DNA of 64,000 bases from Gordonia oryzae (GCF_003797185.1 NZ_RKMH01000016.1:1-64000); one strand, 5' to 3'; positions 1 through 8,999 are shown, counted from the first letter of the stretch. The notes: generated from the letters alone by a model not told the origin. Numbers and translations: made by a program.

Positions 1-456
1 TGACGCAACAACTCACGGCCGGTCTCGATGAGCCTCATCGCGTGGCATGGCTGCGATCGCGGCAGCATCGGCACCGGAATTGGCATCGGTGAACGTCACC
101 ACACTCGACACCCGAAACCTTCCCCTCCCACGATCGCACCCGGTGAGAACAAGTGTACGAATAGGTACCGACAAAACCAGTGCGGCGATCGCCAGGCCGG
201 AGAAATCCGTGGACTAGAACTTTCGCGCGCGTCGACTGGGGATCAATGTGGTTGCGATACTTGTCATCTCGCCGGGTCGAGAGGCAAGGGCCGCTCATCG
301 GTCGGGAAGCGGCCGTCGCCGTTCTGATGGTCGAGGTGCCCAGGAGCGCTAGCGACGCGCCACGAGACCCGTTGTGACGATGGGTATCCGGGCCACAGTG
401 GTCGAGAATCGGCAGCGGTGAGAGCTGCTCGCCATAGCCTCAGGGGGACACTGAGG
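1..456. other. no gene recognised at left edge
   Basis: No open frame here reads like a protein. Frames on both strands are Arg/Gly/Ser-rich, without hydrophobic cores or a ribosome binding site. A short minus-strand open stretch ending near 24 is too short to assign. The only structure seen is a small hairpin at 438-456. Confidence 0.5.
438..456 (-). terminator. possible short terminator hairpin
   Basis: A 6-bp perfect stem (CCTCAG / CTGAGG) with a 7-nt loop abuts the stop codon of the minus-strand NTF2-like gene. There is no clear T-tract. Position suggests a terminator, but the stem is short. Confidence 0.3.
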
Positions 457-912
457 TCACTTGCCGGCCCGGATCGCCGGCCCCACCTTCAGGGTGAAGC
501 CGGGAATCGCGGCCAGCGGTACATGGGCCTCGTAGGTGCGGTCGTAGCCGGTCGCGCAGATTCGCCAGCCGCGACCCGTGCGGCGATAGGTGTCGTCGTA
601 AAACGCGGCGCCGATGAGCATGAACTCGAAGTCGGGCACGATCACCCGATCCGACAGGTACCAGCGACCGTGCGCAACATCGCCGGATACCTCGATCTCC
701 GGATGCGAGACGTGGTGCTCGGTGATCACCCCGGGCCCCACCGACGTCCGCATGAAGCCGACGAGTTCATCGCGAGTGGTGAAGCTCAGGGAGTCGCCGT
801 ACTCGCCGGTGACATCGTCGGTCAAGGTGTCGGCGAAGGTGTCCCAGTCCTTGGTGTCGAGGGCGCGGAGGTACCGGTACTTGAGCGCTGTGATGGCGGC
901 GGCGTCGTTCAC
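457..912 (-). CDS. NTF2-like (SnoaL-like) family protein
   Basis: This 151-aa protein has the layout of the NTF2/SnoaL-like fold: an N-terminal helix pair (residues about 5-35, with the segment RYLRALDTKDWDTFADTLTDD), a middle strand rich in H, E and V (HHVSHPEIEV), and a C-terminal strand run containing WYLSDRVIV and ending in the basic tail GPAIRAGK. The fold holds small enzymes (dehydratases, isomerases) and binding proteins, and no active site can be named here. The start is GTG at 912. It lies 54 bp downstream of the SCO6745-family gene on the same strand and is probably cotranscribed with it. The substrate is unknown. Confidence 0.75.
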   Translation of the reverse strand: MNDAAAITALKYRYLRALDTKDWDTFADTLTDDVTGEYGDSLSFTTRDELVGFMRTSVGPGVITEHHVSHPEIEVSGDVAHGRWYLSDRVIVPDFEFMLIGAAFYDDTYRRTGRGWRICATGYDRTYEAHVPLAAIPGFTLKVGPAIRAGK

Positions 913-966
913 CCTTCGAGGACTACCGCACCCGCATGGCCGATGACCCCGGAATCGCCGAGTTGA

Positions 967-1839
967 TCAGCTCTTGCGGGTCGTTCCCGGCAGCACGCCG
1001 GCGTCGATGACCGCCTTGACGTATGGCCGGATCGCCTTCAGCGCATCGTCGAGTTCGGTGTGGGCCCAGAGTTGCTCACCGAGAGCATCGGTGGTGGCTT
1101 CGACGTCGTCGTAGAGAGCGGCACCTGCGGCGCTCAGTCGGTGCCCGTCACCAGCGCGTTCGGCCAGACCGCGGTCGACGAGCCGATCCACCGAGGCCTC
1201 CCAGTCCTGATCCGACCACCCGCGGGTGAGTAGCGTCATCTCGCGGCCCATCGACCGACGGCGCACCGTCGGATCGGGAAGTGTGGCCTCATGGAAGACC
1301 GCGGCGTCGATGCCGTTGAGCCCGTTCACAACCAGTGCGGCAATGTGGTTGTCGCCGCGCCATTCTCGCAGTATCGCGACCGCGTGCCAGAGTCGCAGGT
1401 GTGCAGCGGTGGGAGCCGGTGACTCCGCCCACGCGGCGGCCAACGGGCGACCGGTGTAGGGCAGCGTACGTCCGGCGTCGGCGAAGACATCGGCCAGACG
1501 GGCGATCTCCGGATCGTCGGCGCGTTCGCCGAGGATGGTCCGCAACTGCTCGTCGAGCATCGTCCACCGCGCCTGCGACACCCGCTCGAGGCCACAAGCC
1601 ACCGCCTTGGGCCAGCTCTTCGCGATCGACGCCGGAGCGAAGTTGAAGAAGGCCGAGGTGACCACCGTCGGCGCGCACTCACCCAGTGGCGCCCCGCGAG
1701 CACCGACATAAAACGCGTGCGGATTCAGGCCCGTGGCCTGGTGTGCGGCACCGAGACCGGGGTTGAAATAGGCGAGGATGTGGAAGGGCTCGAGCGTCTC
1801 GTACGCGCGGCGCGCATGCGAGATCTGGTCAGACGACAT
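967..1839 (-). CDS. SCO6745-family protein
   Basis: This 290-aa protein resembles the actinobacterial SCO6745 family of unknown function. The typical opening, ETLEPFHILAYFNPG, is present, followed by a mostly helical body. The last third (about residues 190-265, with WEASVDRLVDRGLAERAGDG and LSAAGAALYDDVE) looks like a winged-helix module. The ATG at 1839 is preferred over the in-frame start at 1848 because family members begin close to this point. It probably forms a two-gene unit with the downstream NTF2-like gene. The winged-helix-like end could mean DNA binding, but that is inference. Confidence 0.7.
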   Translation of the reverse strand: MSSDQISHARRAYETLEPFHILAYFNPGLGAAHQATGLNPHAFYVGARGAPLGECAPTVVTSAFFNFAPASIAKSWPKAVACGLERVSQARWTMLDEQLRTILGERADDPEIARLADVFADAGRTLPYTGRPLAAAWAESPAPTAAHLRLWHAVAILREWRGDNHIAALVVNGLNGIDAAVFHEATLPDPTVRRRSMGREMTLLTRGWSDQDWEASVDRLVDRGLAERAGDGHRLSAAGAALYDDVEATTDALGEQLWAHTELDDALKAIRPYVKAVIDAGVLPGTTRKS

Positions 1840-1902
1840 GACCCACACGTTTGCCGCTGACTGGTCCGGGTGTCAAGACGAGGCCGGGATGTTGCCGTGA
1901 CG

Positions 1903-3021
1903 TCACTGCGCTCGATCGCGCCTATTGCCGGTCGCCGGGCGATGTCCGTCGCCGCGCGGTATGCCGACGTCGGTCTCGAGGTCTTCTTCGACGAGAGTGA
2001 AGGCGGCGTCGCGGAAGCCGTTCTCGTTCGGGGACCTCTCCAGACGCGCCTCGTCGTCGAACTCTTCTGCGCCGTATTCCGCCTCATCGAAATCCTCACG
2101 GCCGCGCCGCCATCCACCCTTCATCGGTGGTGCCTCGCCGAAGTGGTCGGGATCTCCGGTCCCGTACCACGCGACGAGAACGGCACCGACCACGGCTCCG
2201 ATGAAGCCGACCACGGCCAGCCATCCCAGCCCGGACTTGGCGGTGTCGCCGAGGAACAACACTCCGACGAGGCTCGGGCCCGCGGTCTCGCCGACCACGA
2301 GTACCGCGGTCACACCGTTGACCGCCCCAAGCTGCAGGGCAACGGTCTGCACGAAGAACCCGCAGGCACCGGCAACGGCGATGGTCCACGCGGCCGGGTC
2401 GAGCAGCAGCACTTTGAGGTCGAACGGGTGTACCCCATCGAGGATGCGCACGGCGATCGCGATCACACCGAACAGCAGACCGGCCATCGCGCCACCGACG
2501 ATCGCGCCGTGGCGTCCGAGCCGGTATACCCCGAGCAGAGCCAAAGCCGACAACAGGATCGTCGCTGTGAACAGGCCCCAGTGGATGGTGTCTGCCTGGC
2601 CCTTTCCGGTGGTGTGTGACGAGGAGAAACCGAGTAGGCACAGCGAGAACACGACCAGCCAGATGGCAATCCAGTCGCGCGTGTGCAACGCAATGTTGAG
2701 CATGATCGTGCCGAGTAACGCCGTCACGACGAGATTCGCCGAGACGATGGTCTGCGACAGGAACAGCGGGAGGAACCGCGCGGCGACCGCACCGCCGGCG
2801 AATCCGACGATCACCATAACGGTGCCGAGGATGAAGGAGGGGTCGACGAGCGTCGACATCGTCGACTGCAGTGTCGGGCCGCCCGCGGCGTTGGTGCCGA
2901 CGACGCCGTCCTCGCGTTCGGTCTGCGCGACCCGGCGCGCTCCGAGCGCGCGGAGCACCGTTGACATGCCGTAGGCAATGGCGGCCAGCGATGCCGAGAT
3001 GACGCCGATCACAAACAGCAT
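1903..3021 (-). CDS. DMT-superfamily-like integral membrane protein
   Basis: The 372-aa protein has about nine to ten hydrophobic segments between residues 1 and 285, including VIGVISASLAAIAYGMS at the N terminus and GWLAVVGFIGAVVGAVLVAW near residue 280. The arrangement resembles drug/metabolite (EamA-like) transporters. An acidic, probably cytoplasmic tail follows (about residues 290-372, rich in E and D). The ATG at 3021 has a purine-rich GGAAGGGG sequence about 8 nt upstream, so this start is well supported. The substrate cannot be inferred, and the gene appears monocistronic. Confidence 0.65.
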   Translation of the reverse strand: MLFVIGVISASLAAIAYGMSTVLRALGARRVAQTEREDGVVGTNAAGGPTLQSTMSTLVDPSFILGTVMVIVGFAGGAVAARFLPLFLSQTIVSANLVVTALLGTIMLNIALHTRDWIAIWLVVFSLCLLGFSSSHTTGKGQADTIHWGLFTATILLSALALLGVYRLGRHGAIVGGAMAGLLFGVIAIAVRILDGVHPFDLKVLLLDPAAWTIAVAGACGFFVQTVALQLGAVNGVTAVLVVGETAGPSLVGVLFLGDTAKSGLGWLAVVGFIGAVVGAVLVAWYGTGDPDHFGEAPPMKGGWRRGREDFDEAEYGAEEFDDEARLERSPNENGFRDAAFTLVEEDLETDVGIPRGDGHRPATGNRRDRAQ

Positions 3022-3279
3022 CGCCGCACCCCTTCCGTTCGACCGAACATAGCCAACCTAACAATCCAGACAATCCCAACGATGACCGCGGGTCCGCTAT
3101 TCCGTGTCATCGGCCCTCCTACTCGATGCGATCGATGTATTTACCCCTTGTCCGACTTGTCGTCCCGCCCCAGATCGGGGCGAGGCGGTGCGAGGTGACT
3201 CTGCGGCAGGGGTCCGACAAACCATCGCGGCCCGGCAGCCGTCGCAGAGACTGGGACGAGCACGCCTACACTCGCCCCC

Positions 3280-4443
3280 GTGGCCTTCTCCGGTAAGCAC
3301 ATCCTGATCACCTTCGGCCGGTCCTTTCTCAGCCTGAACCTGGCGCGCCTGCTCGCGGCGGCCGGGCATCGGGTCACCACCGTCGACTCGATCCCGGTGG
3401 TGTTGACCAGGGTCTCGAAGGCCGTCGACTCGTTCCATCTTGTCCCGCCGCCCAAGTTCGCGCCGCAAGAATACTGCCGTGAACTGGCCAGGATCGTCGT
3501 CGATGAACACGTCGACATGGTGATCCCGATTCACGAAGAGACCGACATCCTGTCGATGATGCGGGGATTGTTCCCACCCGAGTGTGAGCTTTTCCTGTCC
3601 GATTTCGAGCTCGAGAACCGGTTGCACAACAAGTACGAGTTTCAGGAGATGCTCGACGCGCACGGCGTCGACACCCTGAAGTTCGCGCGGCTCGACGGTC
3701 CGGAGGACGTCGACAAGCTCGACTTCACCGGTCCCTTCGCGGTCAAGAAGTGCTACTCACGCGGCTCGCAGAAGGTGCACAAGGTGTACCCGGGCGACCG
3801 GATGGAGTGGCTCGATCACGATCCGAGCAACCCGTGGCTCGCGCAGGAGTGGTTGACCGGCGATCGATACTGCACGTACTCGGTGGTGCGGGAGGGCAAG
3901 ATCTTCGCGCACGCGACCTATCCGGTTGAATACGCGATCGGTGGCAGCTCGTGCCTGTCCTTCGTCTCGGCGCACCACCAGCCGATTTTCGACTGGGTCG
4001 AGAAGTTCCTGGCCGGCACCGATTTCACCGGGCAGGTCGGCTTCGACTTCATCGACCACCCGGACAAGGGACTCTACTGCATCGAATGCAATCCGCGCGC
4101 CACCAGCGGGATCATGATGTTCCGGCCGCACAATCGCGTCGATGAGGCGTTCTTCGGTGAGAATGACGAGCTGATCGTCCCCGACGACGATGTGCACACC
4201 ATGATCAAGGTCGGCATGACGATCTTCGGGTGGCGCCAGGACGCGCGGCAGGGACGAACCATGCGGCAGTACTTCCGGGACCTGCGCGGATTTGAGGACG
4301 TCATCGGTATGCGCGGTGACCGGCTGCCGGGTTACGCGCTTCCCGTCGCCTACCTCGGAATCGTGCGCAGCTGCCTGAAGTACCGCGTCGGCCTCGCGGA
4401 GGGCTTCATGCACGACCACGAGTGGGACGGGCAAGTCATCTGA
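3280..4443 (+). CDS. ATP-grasp domain protein
   Basis: The 387-aa protein has a Rossmann-like pre-ATP-grasp domain at the N terminus (KHILITFGRSFLSLNLARLL, residues 6-25). An ATP-grasp core follows: the phosphate-binding region PFAVKKCYSRGSQKVHKV at about residue 149, the base-contact segment LAQEWLTGDRY, and the metal-binding GLYCIECNPRATSG. The Glu and Asn of ECNPRATS match the Mg-ATP ligands of carbamoyl-phosphate-synthase-like and amino-acid-ligase members. The reaction is presumably ATP-dependent carboxylate-amine ligation, with unknown substrates. The start is GTG at 3280. Guanine deaminase begins 70 bp downstream in the same direction, but a functional link is unproven. Confidence 0.75.
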   Translation: MAFSGKHILITFGRSFLSLNLARLLAAAGHRVTTVDSIPVVLTRVSKAVDSFHLVPPPKFAPQEYCRELARIVVDEHVDMVIPIHEETDILSMMRGLFPPECELFLSDFELENRLHNKYEFQEMLDAHGVDTLKFARLDGPEDVDKLDFTGPFAVKKCYSRGSQKVHKVYPGDRMEWLDHDPSNPWLAQEWLTGDRYCTYSVVREGKIFAHATYPVEYAIGGSSCLSFVSAHHQPIFDWVEKFLAGTDFTGQVGFDFIDHPDKGLYCIECNPRATSGIMMFRPHNRVDEAFFGENDELIVPDDDVHTMIKVGMTIFGWRQDARQGRTMRQYFRDLRGFEDVIGMRGDRLPGYALPVAYLGIVRSCLKYRVGLAEGFMHDHEWDGQVI

Positions 4444-4513
4444 GGTCCGGCGGTATCCGACACCCGGCGCTGTTCGCCGCGCCGAATCGGCGGCGCTGTG
4501 TTTTCGTGTTCCG

Positions 4514-5920
4514 GTGACCATCCACCTCGGCCATCTGATCCACATCACCGGTGCCCCGACGCTGCAGGAGGCCCCCGCGGCGGTGGTTGACATCGCCGAC
4601 GGCGCACTGGTGATCGACGACGCGACCGGCGTCATTGTCTACAGCGGTCCGCGCGCCGGCCTGCCCGAGGACACCGGCGGCGTCACCGTCGACCATGGTG
4701 AGGCCTATCTGATCCCGGGATTCGTCGACGCCCACATCCACTTCCCGCAGACCTATTCGCTCGATGCCTACGGGGGTGGGCAATTACTGGAGTGGTTGAG
4801 CACCTGCATCTTTCCCGCCGAAGCGCGACTCGCCGACCCGCAGTTCGCGCGGCGCATCGCCCGTGACTTCACCGCGCGACGGGTCTCTACCGGCACGACC
4901 GCGGCCCTGGTGTTCGGGTCAGCGTTCGGCCACGCCCAGGACGCATTGTTCACCGAGACCGCCCGGGTGGGGCTGCGACTGGTCAGTGGACGTGGAATCC
5001 AAACGGTTGGACCGGATTCAGCCGAGCCGCTGCTCACCTCCGAGGCCGACGCCATCGCGCTGACCCGTGCGGAGATCGAACGCTGGCATGGTGCCGATAC
5101 CGCCGACCCGGCGACGTCGTTGTTGCACACCGCGATCGTGCCGCGGTTCACGCTGTCGGTGACCACACAGACGTTGCGGGCACTGGGCGAGCTGTATGCG
5201 GAAGTGGCCGATACCGGGGTGTATGTCCACACCCACCTCAACGAGAACAATCGGCCAGGCACCGGTGAGATTGATTCGGTGAAACAGCTTTTCGAGGTCG
5301 ACACCTACCTCGACACCTACGATGGGAAGTTCCTGCCGGGCTCGGCGTACGGCGGAGAGGGTCTGCTGGGACGTCGTACGATCCTGGCGCACGCCGTGCA
5401 CTGCACCGACGCCGAACTTGACCGGATGGCGCAGACCGGGACGTCCATCGCGCACTGCCCGACCTCGCAGCTGTTTCTCGGATCGGGCACGATGCCGTGG
5501 CGCAGAACCGTGGGTTCCGGGGTGACGGTGGCGGCCGGAAGTGATTGCGGTGCAGGCGATGAGTGGCTGATCTCCCGCGTGCTCTCCGATGCGTTCAAGG
5601 TGCACATCTCCGAGCCGGGAGACGCGGGTGTGTCGATTCATCCGGCACAGTTGTTGTTCACCGGAACGCTGGCCGGCGCACGAGCTCTCGACGCCGAGGA
5701 TCGGTTCGGCAACCTCGACGTCGGCAAGGAAGCCGACTTCCTGGTCATCGAGCCGTGGCGATGGCCGCCGCTCGAGTCCGTCTTGGCGAACGGGATTCGC
5801 GCCGACGACGCCGATCTCGCCCGCGAACAGGAGCTGTTCGCGTTGCTGATGGCGTTGCGCGAGCCCGCGATCGCCGAGGTCTACGTCCGCGGCCGGCGGG
5901 TGAGCTCGGACGAGGTGTGA
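4514..5920 (+). CDS. guaD: guanine deaminase
   Basis: The 468-aa amidohydrolase matches guanine deaminase, which converts guanine to xanthine and ammonia in purine salvage and catabolism. Visible motifs are the metal-binding FVDAHIHFPQ (about residue 75), the guanine-contact stretch GGGQLLEWL, the HTHLNEN motif with metal His (about residue 240), LAHAVHCTD (about residue 295) and the catalytic GSDCGAGDEWL (about residue 342). Its length is typical of bacterial GuaD. The start is GTG at 4514. It sits 70 bp after the ATP-grasp gene, so the two may be cotranscribed. Its 3' end overlaps a small minus-strand membrane-protein frame. Confidence 0.88.
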   Translation: MTIHLGHLIHITGAPTLQEAPAAVVDIADGALVIDDATGVIVYSGPRAGLPEDTGGVTVDHGEAYLIPGFVDAHIHFPQTYSLDAYGGGQLLEWLSTCIFPAEARLADPQFARRIARDFTARRVSTGTTAALVFGSAFGHAQDALFTETARVGLRLVSGRGIQTVGPDSAEPLLTSEADAIALTRAEIERWHGADTADPATSLLHTAIVPRFTLSVTTQTLRALGELYAEVADTGVYVHTHLNENNRPGTGEIDSVKQLFEVDTYLDTYDGKFLPGSAYGGEGLLGRRTILAHAVHCTDAELDRMAQTGTSIAHCPTSQLFLGSGTMPWRRTVGSGVTVAAGSDCGAGDEWLISRVLSDAFKVHISEPGDAGVSIHPAQLLFTGTLAGARALDAEDRFGNLDVGKEADFLVIEPWRWPPLESVLANGIRADDADLAREQELFALLMALREPAIAEVYVRGRRVSSDEV

Positions 5921-6039
5921 GTCCGGACGTGGGTGCCCGGCCCGGACTGGGCGATGATGCCGATGAGTGCACCGATTCCCGCGGCGCAGGCCACGAGTAC
6001 GAACACTGCGGAGAGTGCGAGGAATTCCATGGTGGTCAT
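5881..6039 (-). CDS. small single-pass membrane protein (52 aa)
   Basis: A 52-aa frame opens MTTMEFLALSAVFVLVACAA, carries one strongly hydrophobic segment (residues 5-30, ending IGIIAQ) and has a polar, basic C terminus (TSSELTRRPRT). The clean hydrophobic block in the frame of a plausible ATG suggests a real small membrane protein. It lies 137 bp downstream of the SHOCT/PLDc_N-like membrane gene on the same strand, and its last 40 bp overlap the 3' end of guaD on the other strand. The ribosome binding site is weak (GGGACC). No family is recognised. Confidence 0.45.
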   Translation of the reverse strand: MTTMEFLALSAVFVLVACAAGIGALIGIIAQSGPGTHVRTHTSSELTRRPRT

Positions 6040-6176
6040 GTGGTCCCATTGTCCGTGGCAGCGCCCTCACGTCCACTCACCAGCGCATATGGTGTCCATC
6101 CTCACCCGTCCGTCGCTGATGTGACCCGGCTCGGATCGGTCGCGGGCGAGCGCCGATCCGAGCGCGTCGGCGCCGG

Positions 6177-6557
6177 TCAAGCCAGTGCTTTGGCCTTCAG
6201 CGCCCCGAGCTCCGCCTCGGTGATGGTCCCGGCGTCGAGGAGGGACTTCGCGTCGGCGATCTGCTCGGCCGCCGATTTCCCGGCAACGGACCTGATGTAG
6301 TCGTTGGTCTGATCCTGCATCTGTTGCTGCGCGGCGATCGTTCGCCGGCTCATGCCGCGTCCGCGGGCGATGAGGTAGACCAGCGACGTCAGATACGGCA
6401 CGACGATCAGGAAGAGGATCCAGGCCGCCTTGGCCCATCCGGAGAGTTGATGATCGCGAAACAGGTCGCTGAGGATGTAGAACAACACCAGCAGATAGGC
6501 GACGAAGGCGAAGATCACCACCATCAACCAGGTGAACTCCCAGAACGAACTCCACAT
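6177..6557 (-). CDS. PLDc_N-like membrane protein with C-terminal SHOCT domain
   Basis: The 126-aa protein has two transmembrane segments (about residues 8-30 and 43-63), with the second in the context WAKAAWILFLIVVPYLTSLV typical of the phospholipase D nuclease N-terminal-like (PLDc_N) module. A linker follows, then a SHOCT domain (about residues 97-125: AEQIADAKSLLDAGTITEAE), a short C-terminal oligomerisation module. Members are thought to act at the membrane in envelope stress or as scaffolds, but no enzyme activity is expected. A second SHOCT protein lies about 0.6 kb away in the opposite orientation. Confidence 0.8.
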   Translation of the reverse strand: MWSSFWEFTWLMVVIFAFVAYLLVLFYILSDLFRDHQLSGWAKAAWILFLIVVPYLTSLVYLIARGRGMSRRTIAAQQQMQDQTNDYIRSVAGKSAAEQIADAKSLLDAGTITEAELGALKAKALA

Positions 6558-6745
6558 GTCGATCTCCTCGGGTGTCGGACCCGCGCGGGGTCGGTGCGTT
6601 CAGACGTGTCGGCTCCACCTTGCGCCGAAGCCGATGCATCCGGATCACCCGCCGCGGATGAAAACGAGTGGTCGGGTCACCGGTTTCTCGGTCTTCATCC
6701 CGATGGGGTGATGATTCCGGCACGTCCCGGTGCGAGCCTGGGGTG

Positions 6746-7174
6746 ATGTCCGCCGATGATGTGCCACTCGGTCCGATCGACTATCTCGTCGTCGAATTCC
6801 CCTCCGACGCCCGCTTCGACGGCTCTGCCCTCGCGCATCTGAGAGACCTCGTCGAGCGGGACGTCATCGCCGTCCTCGATCTTGCGTTCGTGCGGCGAGA
6901 CGCCGAGAAAGTGGTGGCGATCGACATCACCGAGCTCGGACTCGACGGCGATATCGACGTCTCGCTGTTCGCCGAGGCAGCCTCCGGGCTGATCGGTGAC
7001 GACGATCTCGCCGAAGCCGCAGGCATTCTCGAACCCGGTCATGCCGCAGCGACCATCGTCTACGATAATCGCTGGGCTGCACCGTTCGTCGGCGCACTGA
7101 ACCGCACCGCGGTCCAGGTGGTCGCCTCGGGTCGCATCCCGGTCGCCGACTTCCTCGCCGCTCTGGATCGATAA
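6746..7174 (+). CDS. DUF6325 family protein
   Basis: The 142-aa soluble, acidic protein opens with GPIDYLVVEFP and has an alternating strand/helix pattern (VIAVLDLAFVRRD, then AATIVYDNRWAAPFVGALNR). This is the DUF6325 pattern, often annotated near SHOCT proteins in actinobacteria. The ATG at 6746 is chosen over an in-frame start at 6668 because the extra residues are Arg/Ser-rich and unlike the family. A small SHOCT protein starts 22 bp downstream and DUF2252 follows, so these three likely form an operon. The function is unknown. Confidence 0.75.
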   Translation: MSADDVPLGPIDYLVVEFPSDARFDGSALAHLRDLVERDVIAVLDLAFVRRDAEKVVAIDITELGLDGDIDVSLFAEAASGLIGDDDLAEAAGILEPGHAAATIVYDNRWAAPFVGALNRTAVQVVASGRIPVADFLAALDR

Positions 7175-7196
7175 CCTTCTCGAGAGGACTTCACCC

Positions 7197-7499
7197 ATGC
7201 CCGGACTCCTGCGCGGGATGACCCGCACTGCGGTCGTCGCCGGTACCGCCACGGCGGTCTCCAATCAGGTCTCACGCCGTCAGGGACAACGGTGGACCCA
7301 ACAGCAGTACAACCCACAGCAGTACGGTCAGCAGGCGGCGGCGCCGCAGTATGCCGCTCCCGCACCGCACTACGAGGCACCGGCGGCGTCGAGCGCCGAC
7401 CGCATCGCAGAGTTGCAGCAACTGGCCGACCTGCGTGCATCGGGTGTGCTGACCGACGAGGAGTTCGCCGCCGAGAAGCGGCGAATCCTCTCGTCGTGA
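7197..7499 (+). CDS. small SHOCT-domain protein
   Basis: The 100-aa protein has an N-terminal hydrophobic, Gly/Ala-rich stretch (residues 1-22) and a low-complexity Gln/Tyr/Ala/Pro linker (residues 30-65, with QQYNPQQYGQQ). The C-terminal SHOCT domain (residues 68-100) contains IAELQQLADLRASGVLTDEE and EKRRILSS. SHOCT modules mediate homo- or hetero-oligomerisation. The start at 7197 follows GAGAGGA at a suitable distance. Its stop overlaps the GTG start of the DUF2252 gene by 4 bp (GTGA), which indicates translational coupling. Confidence 0.82.
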   Translation: MPGLLRGMTRTAVVAGTATAVSNQVSRRQGQRWTQQQYNPQQYGQQAAAPQYAAPAPHYEAPAASSADRIAELQQLADLRASGVLTDEEFAAEKRRILSS

Positions 7500-8905
7500 C
7501 CACACCGTCGGCCGGAGCGCGACCACACCCGAGCGTCGCCGACCGCGCGGAGTCTGGGAGACAGGCGGCTGCGCGGGTACCGCTCGACGGTCTGGGCGAG
7601 GTCGGCGACGGTGCCGACCGTGACCCGGTCGGGCTGCTGCTCGGACAAGCCGCCGACCGCGTCCCCGAACTGGTGCCGATCCGGCACGGCCGGATGGCGC
7701 GCACCCCGTTCACGTTCTATCGCGGGGCCGCCCTGGTGATGGCCGACGATCTGTCACGCACCCCGAATTCCGGTCTGCAGGTGCAGTTGTGTGGCGACGC
7801 GCACCTGAGCAACTTCGGTCTGTACGCCACCCCGGAACGTCAGCTGACCTTCGACGTCAACGACTTCGACGAAACCTACCCCGGCCCGTTCGAGTGGGAC
7901 GTCAAACGATTGGCGGCGAGTCTGGTCGTGGCGGCCGTCGCCAACGGCGCGACTCCCAAGGCGGGCAAGGAGATAGCGCGTGCCTGCGCGCAGGAATACC
8001 GGGAGACGATGGCGGCGCTCGCCGGCATGGGAACGCTGACGGCCTGGTACAGCCACGCCATGCCGACCGAGGGACTCGAACAGGTCGGTGCGCTCCTGGA
8101 CCGCACCACCGCCAAGACCGTGCGCCGCACCATCCGAAAGGCTTGGGGCCGTGACAGTCTGCAGGCACTGGGGAAGCTCACCGTCGTCGAGGACGGTCAG
8201 CTCCGCTTCGTCGACCAGCCCCCGCTGATCGTGCCGATCGAGAGTCTCCTCGGGGACAGCGCCGCGGGATTCTACGACGAACTGCGGGTCCGCTACGGAG
8301 ACTTCCGATCCACCATGGCACCGCACCATCAGGTGTTGCTCGACCGATTCCACATCGTCGCGATGGCCCGCAAGGTCGTCGGGGTGGGCAGTGTCGGGAC
8401 CCAGGCGTGGGTTCTCCTCCTCGAGGGCAAGGACTCCGGTGATCCCTTGATCCTGCAGGCCAAAGAGGCCCAGCGCTCGGTGCTCGCCGCCTACCTCGAG
8501 GGCCCCGAGTACGAGAACGAGGGAGAGCGGGTCGTCCTCGGACAGCGACTCATCCAGGCGGTGAGCGATGTGTTCCTCGGCTGGAACGGCGGTGCGGGTG
8601 TCGACGGCAAGCATCGCGATTTCTATCTACGCCAGCTCCGGGATGCCAAGGGCTCCTTCGCGATCGAACTGTTCGACACGCCCGCGCTCACGGTCTACGG
8701 GCGGATGTGCGCGCGGGTGCTCGCCTTCGGACACGGGCGCTCGGGAGATGCGGTGGCCATCTCGGCCTATCTCGGCGAGACCGACATGTTCGACAAGGCG
8801 ATTCGCCGTTTCGCTTCTCGGTATTGCAAGGTGAATGCGGCCGATCATGCCGAGTTCGTCGCCGCCATCGAGCGGGGGACGGTCACGGCTATTGCCGAGT
8901 ACTGA
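7496..8905 (+). CDS. DUF2252 family protein
   Basis: The 469-aa protein matches DUF2252. The family core RMARTPFTFYRGAA is followed by QLCGDAHLSNFG and DVNDFDETYPGPFEWDVKRL. The paired G-D-x-H-x-x-N and D-F-D motifs resemble the catalytic and metal-binding loops of kinase-like phosphotransferases, so a phosphotransfer role is a reasonable inference, although the family is biochemically uncharacterised. The start chosen is GTG at 7496, overlapping the stop of the preceding SHOCT gene; the open frame extends upstream, but only as an out-of-frame shadow of that gene. A strong hairpin follows at 8947. Confidence 0.85.
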   Translation: MTTPSAGARPHPSVADRAESGRQAAARVPLDGLGEVGDGADRDPVGLLLGQAADRVPELVPIRHGRMARTPFTFYRGAALVMADDLSRTPNSGLQVQLCGDAHLSNFGLYATPERQLTFDVNDFDETYPGPFEWDVKRLAASLVVAAVANGATPKAGKEIARACAQEYRETMAALAGMGTLTAWYSHAMPTEGLEQVGALLDRTTAKTVRRTIRKAWGRDSLQALGKLTVVEDGQLRFVDQPPLIVPIESLLGDSAAGFYDELRVRYGDFRSTMAPHHQVLLDRFHIVAMARKVVGVGSVGTQAWVLLLEGKDSGDPLILQAKEAQRSVLAAYLEGPEYENEGERVVLGQRLIQAVSDVFLGWNGGAGVDGKHRDFYLRQLRDAKGSFAIELFDTPALTVYGRMCARVLAFGHGRSGDAVAISAYLGETDMFDKAIRRFASRYCKVNAADHAEFVAAIERGTVTAIAEY

Positions 8906-8946
8906 ACTCACGCACAGGCTCTCGTGAAGTGTCTTCGCTGAGACAC

Positions 8947-8999
8947 CGCACGGGCCGGACACGATTCGAGGGTCACTCGAGGTGTGTCCGGCCCGTGCG
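8947..8999. terminator. bidirectional terminator hairpin
   Basis: A perfect 16-bp inverted repeat (left arm 8947-8962 starting CGCACGGGCCGG, right arm 8984-8999) encloses a 21-nt loop that contains a further 5-bp stem. It sits between the convergent DUF2252 gene and leuA and has no long T-tract. This is the usual form of GC-rich actinobacterial terminators. Confidence 0.8.

Noticed and set aside
1925-2974. 349-codon plus-strand frame over the DMT-like gene
   Set aside because: Pro/Ser/Arg-rich shadow; the minus strand gives a clean multi-pass membrane protein.
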